NCBI GenBank assembly: GCA_946545675.1
Contig: CAMNNR010000043.1
Coordinates: forward strand, 1-8,922
DNA from: an uncultured Thermoplasmata archaeon
GTDB lineage: Archaea > Thermoplasmatota > Thermoplasmata > Methanomassiliicoccales > Methanomethylophilaceae
DNA length: 8,922 bases
Reading direction: 5' to 3'
A program made the position numbers and the translations under genes. Shown here one piece after another: positions 6,247-8,922 of the stretch. Below the pieces are notes generated by a model, which was not told the origin of the DNA, searched no databases, and saw only the letters and a program-made list of their open reading frames with translations. Numbering within the stretch: the stretch's first letter is position 1; each line of letters begins with the position of its first letter.

Positions 6247-6701
6247 AGAATCCCCTCAATCAGCAGGAGTTTGGTCTTCACGTCTAGCCCGCAGCTGAAC
6301 CCTCCGATGCCGTTCGAGGCGACTGCACGGTGGCAGGGGACGATAAGTGGAAGATGATTCTTCCCGCAGGCGCTGCCTACCGCCCTGTAAGCCCCTGGAT
6401 GGCCGATGGATTCTGCGATCTCTCCGTAGGTCTGGGTCTTTCCGTATTCGATATTTGATAAAGCATCCCATACGGATTCCTGGAACTCGGTACCGGACTG
6501 CTTGAACGGTACGGTGAACGACCTCCTCTCGCCCGCTAGGTACTCTCCGATCTGTTCCGCGGTCTCCGCGATGAGCGGGGTTTCCTTCTCAGTCACACCC
6601 TGGGGGACGGAACCGTTTATCGAGATACTGGTGATGTATCCTGACCTTTCGGTGATGTATACCGTTCCGAGGATGGTCCTGTAGGCGGAGAAGCAGTCCA
6701 T
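6243..6701 (-). CDS. ogt: Methylated-DNA--protein-cysteine S-methyltransferase (O6-alkylguanine repair)
   Basis: This suicide enzyme moves the alkyl group from O6-alkylguanine (or O4-alkylthymine) in DNA to its own cysteine. The 152 aa show a short N-terminal domain, then the ATase domain: FQESVWDALSNIEYGKTQTYGEIAESIG (73-100) with its helix-turn-helix, YRAVGSACGKNHLPLIVPCHRA (105-126) with the arginine finger R106 and acceptor C123 in PCHRA, and GIGGFSCGLDVKTKLLLIEG (131-150). Nothing essential is missing. The start ATG at 6701 is about 24 bp from the centre of a TATA element, implying a leaderless message. It overlaps the downstream AlkD-like gene by 4 bp and diverges from the DUF1848 gene, sharing a 47-bp gap. 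Confidence 0.95.
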   Translation of the reverse strand: MDCFSAYRTILGTVYITERSGYITSISINGSVPQGVTEKETPLIAETAEQIGEYLAGERRSFTVPFKQSGTEFQESVWDALSNIEYGKTQTYGEIAESIGHPGAYRAVGSACGKNHLPLIVPCHRAVASNGIGGFSCGLDVKTKLLLIEGIL

Positions 6702-6720
6702 GCATTGGGAATACAGTTTT

Positions 6721-6728
6721 GATATATG
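6721..6728. promoter_or_regulatory. Symmetric TATA element apparently shared by ogt and the DUF1848 gene
   Basis: GATATATG contains the symmetric core ATATAT (6722-6727). Its centre is about 24 bp from the ogt ATG on the left (6701) and about 24 bp from the DUF1848 ATG on the right (6749). No other TATA-like element lies in the 47-bp gap, so one box may serve both directions, giving two leaderless transcripts. Bidirectional use is inferred from the spacing. Confidence 0.6.
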
Positions 6729-6748
6729 TTCGTGTCATTCCGTCCCAC

Positions 6749-7711
6749 ATGTTGGTTTCTGTCAGCAGGCGTACGGACATTCCCGCTTTCCATATGGAAT
6801 GGTTCATGAATCGCCTGCGTGCCGGATACTGTCTTGTCAGGAACCCTATGGTCAGGAACGTGGTCTACCGCCTGGACCTGACCCCGCAGAACGTGGATGC
6901 GCTGGTCTTCGTCTCCAAGAATCCCGCACCTCTGGTCCCGTATCTGAGGGAGATCGCATCGATGGGGTACCTGACCCTCTTCCAGATAACCATCACCCCC
7001 TATGGGAAGGACCTGGAACCGGGCATCAGGTCCAAAGCGGATGTCGCGGACGCCTTCCGGGAGATATCAGACAGGGTGGGAGCGGACAGGATGGTCTGGC
7101 GTTACGACCCGATCATCCTCAACGACAGGATAGACCTGGAATACCACCGCAGGAAGTTCGAACTCCTATGCAGGGAGCTCGAAGGGTACACCCACAGGTG
7201 CATCTTCAGCTTCCTGGAGATGTACGGCAAGCTCCAGCAGCACCGTTCCACCCTGCGTTCGATAACCCACGAGGAGATGGACGCCATGGCGGAGATGATG
7301 GTCCCCATCGCGGAAAGGTACGGGATGAAGCTCAGCTACTGCTGTGCCAAGTACGACCTCTCCAGATGGGGCATCGAACTCATGGGCTGTTTCGACCGTC
7401 AGGAGATGAGGAGACTCGACATACCCTTCGAGGAGATGAACTCCCCCCTGAGGGAAGGTTGCAGGTGCGTCAAGAGCATCGACGTGGGGAGTTACGATAC
7501 CTGCCTGCACAACTGTCTGTACTGTTATGCCAACCGTGCGGACGGCACGGACAGGACCGAAAAGACCTATGACCCAGAATCGGAAATGCTGTATGGAGAA
7601 CTCGAGGAAGGGGATACCGTGATCCCCCTGAAAGGGAGGGAGATCCCCCGCCTGGACGACTACTTCGAGTACACCCAGTACGGGGACGTCTCCCGTTATA
7701 TCATGCGTTGA
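6749..7711 (+). CDS. DUF1848 family protein with C-terminal radical-SAM-like cysteine motif
   Basis: The function of this family is unknown. The 320-aa protein has the family hallmarks: SVSRRTDIPAFHMEWFMNRL (4-23), FVSKNPAPLVPYL (54-66; FWTKNP in most relatives), LFQITITPYGKDLEPGI (77-93), and MVWRYDPIIL (115-124). Near the C-terminus is GCRCVKSIDVGSYDTCLHNCLYCYAN, with C252, C256 and C259 in CX3CX2C spacing, the pattern that holds a radical-SAM [4Fe-4S] cluster, plus C238 and C240 just before. In ordinary radical SAM enzymes this motif is N-terminal, so the order looks permuted. The ATG at 6749 places SRRTDIP at the N-terminus as in relatives and lies about 24 bp from the TATA box; a TTG at 6719 would add 10 unlikely residues. 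It diverges from the ogt-alkD operon, so a role in nucleic-acid repair is possible but unproven. It ends flush with the convergent transporter gene. Confidence 0.88.
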   Translation: MLVSVSRRTDIPAFHMEWFMNRLRAGYCLVRNPMVRNVVYRLDLTPQNVDALVFVSKNPAPLVPYLREIASMGYLTLFQITITPYGKDLEPGIRSKADVADAFREISDRVGADRMVWRYDPIILNDRIDLEYHRRKFELLCRELEGYTHRCIFSFLEMYGKLQQHRSTLRSITHEEMDAMAEMMVPIAERYGMKLSYCCAKYDLSRWGIELMGCFDRQEMRRLDIPFEEMNSPLREGCRCVKSIDVGSYDTCLHNCLYCYANRADGTDRTEKTYDPESEMLYGELEEGDTVIPLKGREIPRLDDYFEYTQYGDVSRYIMR

Positions 7712-8710
7712 TCACGCGCTTGTTTCCGAGGCTTCCCTGCCGAGTTCCTTCTCCATCCTCTTCTTGGAGAACAGCACGGAATCCATGAATGCGACCCAGA
7801 TTACCTCCACGACGATGGAGGCGGCGATGGGTACCATCGCAAGGGGTGCGAGAGGGCCCATGACGGCACCGCAGAGGGCGATGGCGATCCCTTTGTTCTT
7901 GTAGGATACCATCAGGATGTCGGTGACCCTGTGGGACCAGGAGATCCCCATCTTCCTCTCGACCGCTTCGGTACCCAGTCCGAGTCCGATATCCCTCAGG
8001 GCCGCAATCGCCATGAACACCGCGAGTACGGTGATCCCGGCGCTGCCGAAGTTGGTGGAGCCTACGGAAAGCCACACCAGGAACGCGATGGTCACGTTGA
8101 GGATGATGGACATGTAGGTCTTGTCGATCTTGACCTTGGTGAGGAGCCTGGAGACCACGAGGGGAACTCCGATGATCTCTATGACGGTGATGACCACGGT
8201 CATCATATCCACCGACTTACCGAGTGTGGCCCATACGATGAAGGGGATCCACAGCAGGGCGATGACATACACCACGATGGTGGAACGGAGGGCATGTTCC
8301 AGATCCCCGCGGAGGATGAGCGAGAGCGGACCCACCGATGCCGCGAAGGGGGTAGCGGCGATGAACACGAGGCCGGGTGCGTACTGACTGTAACCTTCCA
8401 AGTCCCTGATCAGGAAATAAGCAATCAGGGGGATGGTCGATGCCACCACGAGGCCGATGACGGTAGCCCTCAGGACGGATTTGGAGTTCTTCACTGGATT
8501 GAGGTCGTTGTAGGGAATCCTGGAGAGCGTGATGGTGAGCATACACGCCAGGAGGATGATGGTGATGTTGCTGCGGAGGCCTGCATTTTCTTTCCCACCG
8601 AGGAAATCGGGGAAAACGCCCGTGATGTAGTCGTTGGTGAGCAGTGAGATCACCACAGCCAAACCCATCATGAAGGCGGTGCTGGTCAGCAGCCTGACGA
8701 TTGTCTTCAT
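7712..8710 (-). CDS. Bile acid:sodium symporter (BASS) family transporter
   Basis: This 332-aa integral membrane protein has about ten predicted transmembrane segments (roughly 5-24, 48-64, 80-101, 110-134, 142-162, 168-192, 200-216, 222-240, 262-283, 288-313), the layout of BASS carriers. YAPGLVFIAATPFAASVGPLSLILRGD (110-136) and MVSYKNKGIAIALCGAVMGP (267-286) correspond to the two crossover regions where these carriers bind Na+ and substrate. The C-terminal tail is charged (KKRMEKELGRE). The family moves organic anions with Na+; the substrate cannot be told. It is not ACR3 arsenite permease, whose conserved cysteine motif is absent. The ATG at 8710 fits a TATA box about 26 bp upstream. An HTH regulator gene lies upstream on the same strand with a tandem repeat between them, suggesting local control. 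Its stop codon (7712-7714) abuts the DUF1848 stop with no gap. Confidence 0.82.
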   Translation of the reverse strand: MKTIVRLLTSTAFMMGLAVVISLLTNDYITGVFPDFLGGKENAGLRSNITIILLACMLTITLSRIPYNDLNPVKNSKSVLRATVIGLVVASTIPLIAYFLIRDLEGYSQYAPGLVFIAATPFAASVGPLSLILRGDLEHALRSTIVVYVIALLWIPFIVWATLGKSVDMMTVVITVIEIIGVPLVVSRLLTKVKIDKTYMSIILNVTIAFLVWLSVGSTNFGSAGITVLAVFMAIAALRDIGLGLGTEAVERKMGISWSHRVTDILMVSYKNKGIAIALCGAVMGPLAPLAMVPIAASIVVEVIWVAFMDSVLFSKKRMEKELGREASETSA

Positions 8711-8732
8711 TGGGAAGTGGATTGTATGGTAC

Positions 8733-8740
8733 TATTAATA
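8733..8740 (-). promoter_or_regulatory. TATA box of the BASS transporter gene
   Basis: Read on the minus strand it is TATTAATA, centred about 26 bp before the transporter ATG at 8710. This is consistent with a leaderless transcript separate from any read-through out of the upstream regulator gene. Confidence 0.6.
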
Positions 8741-8743
8741 TCT

Positions 8744-8778
8744 TGATTATCGATAAACATTTAATGATAATCGATAAA
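8744..8778. repeat. Tandem 14-bp direct repeat with palindromic ATCGAT core, candidate operator
   Basis: TGATTATCGATAAA (8744-8757) and TGATAATCGATAAA (8765-8778) differ at one base and start 21 bp apart, two helical turns, so two bound proteins would sit on the same face of the helix. Each copy contains the palindrome ATCGAT; in the first copy it extends to a perfect 10-bp TTATCGATAA (8747-8756). The pair lies just upstream of the transporter TATA box and begins 4 bp past the regulator stop codon. The upstream HTH protein is the natural candidate ligand, by inference. Confidence 0.65.
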
Positions 8779-8782
8779 TGGA

Positions 8783-8922
8783 TTATTCCTCGGTTTCTTC
8801 CGATTCCTCATCGTCCTCGACGTACTCCAGGATGTCCCCGGGCTGACAGTTGAGAGCCTTGCAGATGCCGTTCAGGGTGGAGAAGCGGATGGCGCAGATC
8901 TTCCCGGTCTTGATGTTGGAGA
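8783..8922 (-). CDS. Cro/CI-type helix-turn-helix transcriptional regulator (C-terminal part only)
   Basis: Only the last 45 residues are in the window; the N-terminus lies beyond 8922. They read SNIKTGKICAIRFSTLNGIC, then KALNCQPGDILEYVEDDEES and EETEE before TAA at 8785-8783. The pattern FSTLNGICKALNCQPGDILEYV is characteristic of small Cro/CI-type HTH proteins (HTH_26-like), which are usually about 70-80 aa and act as dimeric DNA-binding regulators. The tail is strikingly acidic (EDDEESEETEE). It is upstream of and in the same direction as the BASS gene, with the tandem repeat between the two, so it may regulate that transporter, itself, or both. Too little is visible to judge whether it carries any sensor part. 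Confidence 0.8.
   Translation of the reverse strand, partial: SNIKTGKICAIRFSTLNGICKALNCQPGDILEYVEDDEESEETEE

Noticed and set aside
6700..7572. Plus-strand 290-aa open frame
   Set aside because: It is an alternative frame of the DUF1848 gene, rich in Gly, Pro, Arg and Gln, with no family features.
7931..8647. Plus-strand 238-aa open frame
   Set aside because: It is antisense to the membrane transporter; its Gly/Asp/Glu/His bias is the mirror of hydrophobic codons.
7712..8710. Arsenite efflux permease (ACR3) as identity of the transporter
   Set aside because: ACR3 belongs to the same superfamily, but its conserved cysteine-bearing motif is absent and there are no ars genes nearby.
1..8922. 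CRISPR array, insertion sequence, tRNA or rRNA, defence system
   Set aside because: I saw no regularly spaced repeats, transposase-like protein, cloverleaf or rRNA-like sequence, and no recognised defence genes.

Overview
The window reads as a moderately GC-rich archaeal chromosome segment. It is most likely from a methanogen-related euryarchaeote, and a Thermoplasmatota/Methanomassiliicoccales-type genome is my best guess. The archaeal signs are TATA boxes about 24-29 bp upstream of start codons at several gene fronts, which suggests leaderless mRNAs; T-tract ends instead of hairpin terminators; and a gene set of NikR, HypA, HypD and a folate-type FolC. The lineage is inferred from gene content and style, not from a marker gene.

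Layout. (1) Positions 1-345, minus strand: the nickel-responsive repressor NikR, 3' end cut by the window edge. (2) Positions 346-469: a divergent promoter region with a perfect 10-bp inverted repeat whose core is the textbook NikR half-site. (3) Positions 470-3167, plus strand: a tightly overlapping operon of a stand-alone asparagine-synthetase-type ATP-pyrophosphatase domain, a FolC-type folylpolyglutamate/dihydrofolate synthase, and an endonuclease III. It ends in a T-rich terminator. (4) Positions 3168-3527: an AT-rich intergenic gap with no convincing gene. (5) Positions 3528-5559, plus strand: hypA, hypD and an uncharacterised 188-aa protein, a hydrogenase-maturation operon with one unknown member. 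(6) Positions 5551-6701, minus strand: a two-gene alkylation-repair operon, an O6-alkylguanine-DNA alkyltransferase (ogt) overlapping an AlkD-like HEAT-repeat protein. (7) Positions 6749-7711, plus strand: a DUF1848 protein with a C-terminal CX3CX2C cluster motif, diverging from ogt across a 47-bp gap that holds one symmetric TATA element. (8) Positions 7712-8710, minus strand: a BASS-family transporter. (9) Positions 8711-8782: its promoter plus a tandem 14-bp repeat spaced 21 bp. (10) Positions 8783-8922, minus strand: the C-terminal end of a Cro/CI-type HTH regulator.

How the genes fit together. Two themes stand out. The first is nickel and hydrogenase biology: NikR senses Ni, HypA delivers Ni, and HypD assembles the Fe(CN)2CO group, although hypB, hypC, hypE and hypF are not here. 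The second is DNA repair: Nth for oxidised bases, and Ogt plus an AlkD-like protein for alkylated bases, with DUF1848 possibly co-expressed. I see no CRISPR array, insertion sequence, tRNA or rRNA. No obviously new multi-gene system is present. The best leads are the NikR-like operator with 42-bp half-site spacing, the unknown gene attached to hypAD, the shared ogt/DUF1848 promoter, the extra CCxxC in HypA, and the tandem operator in front of the transporter.
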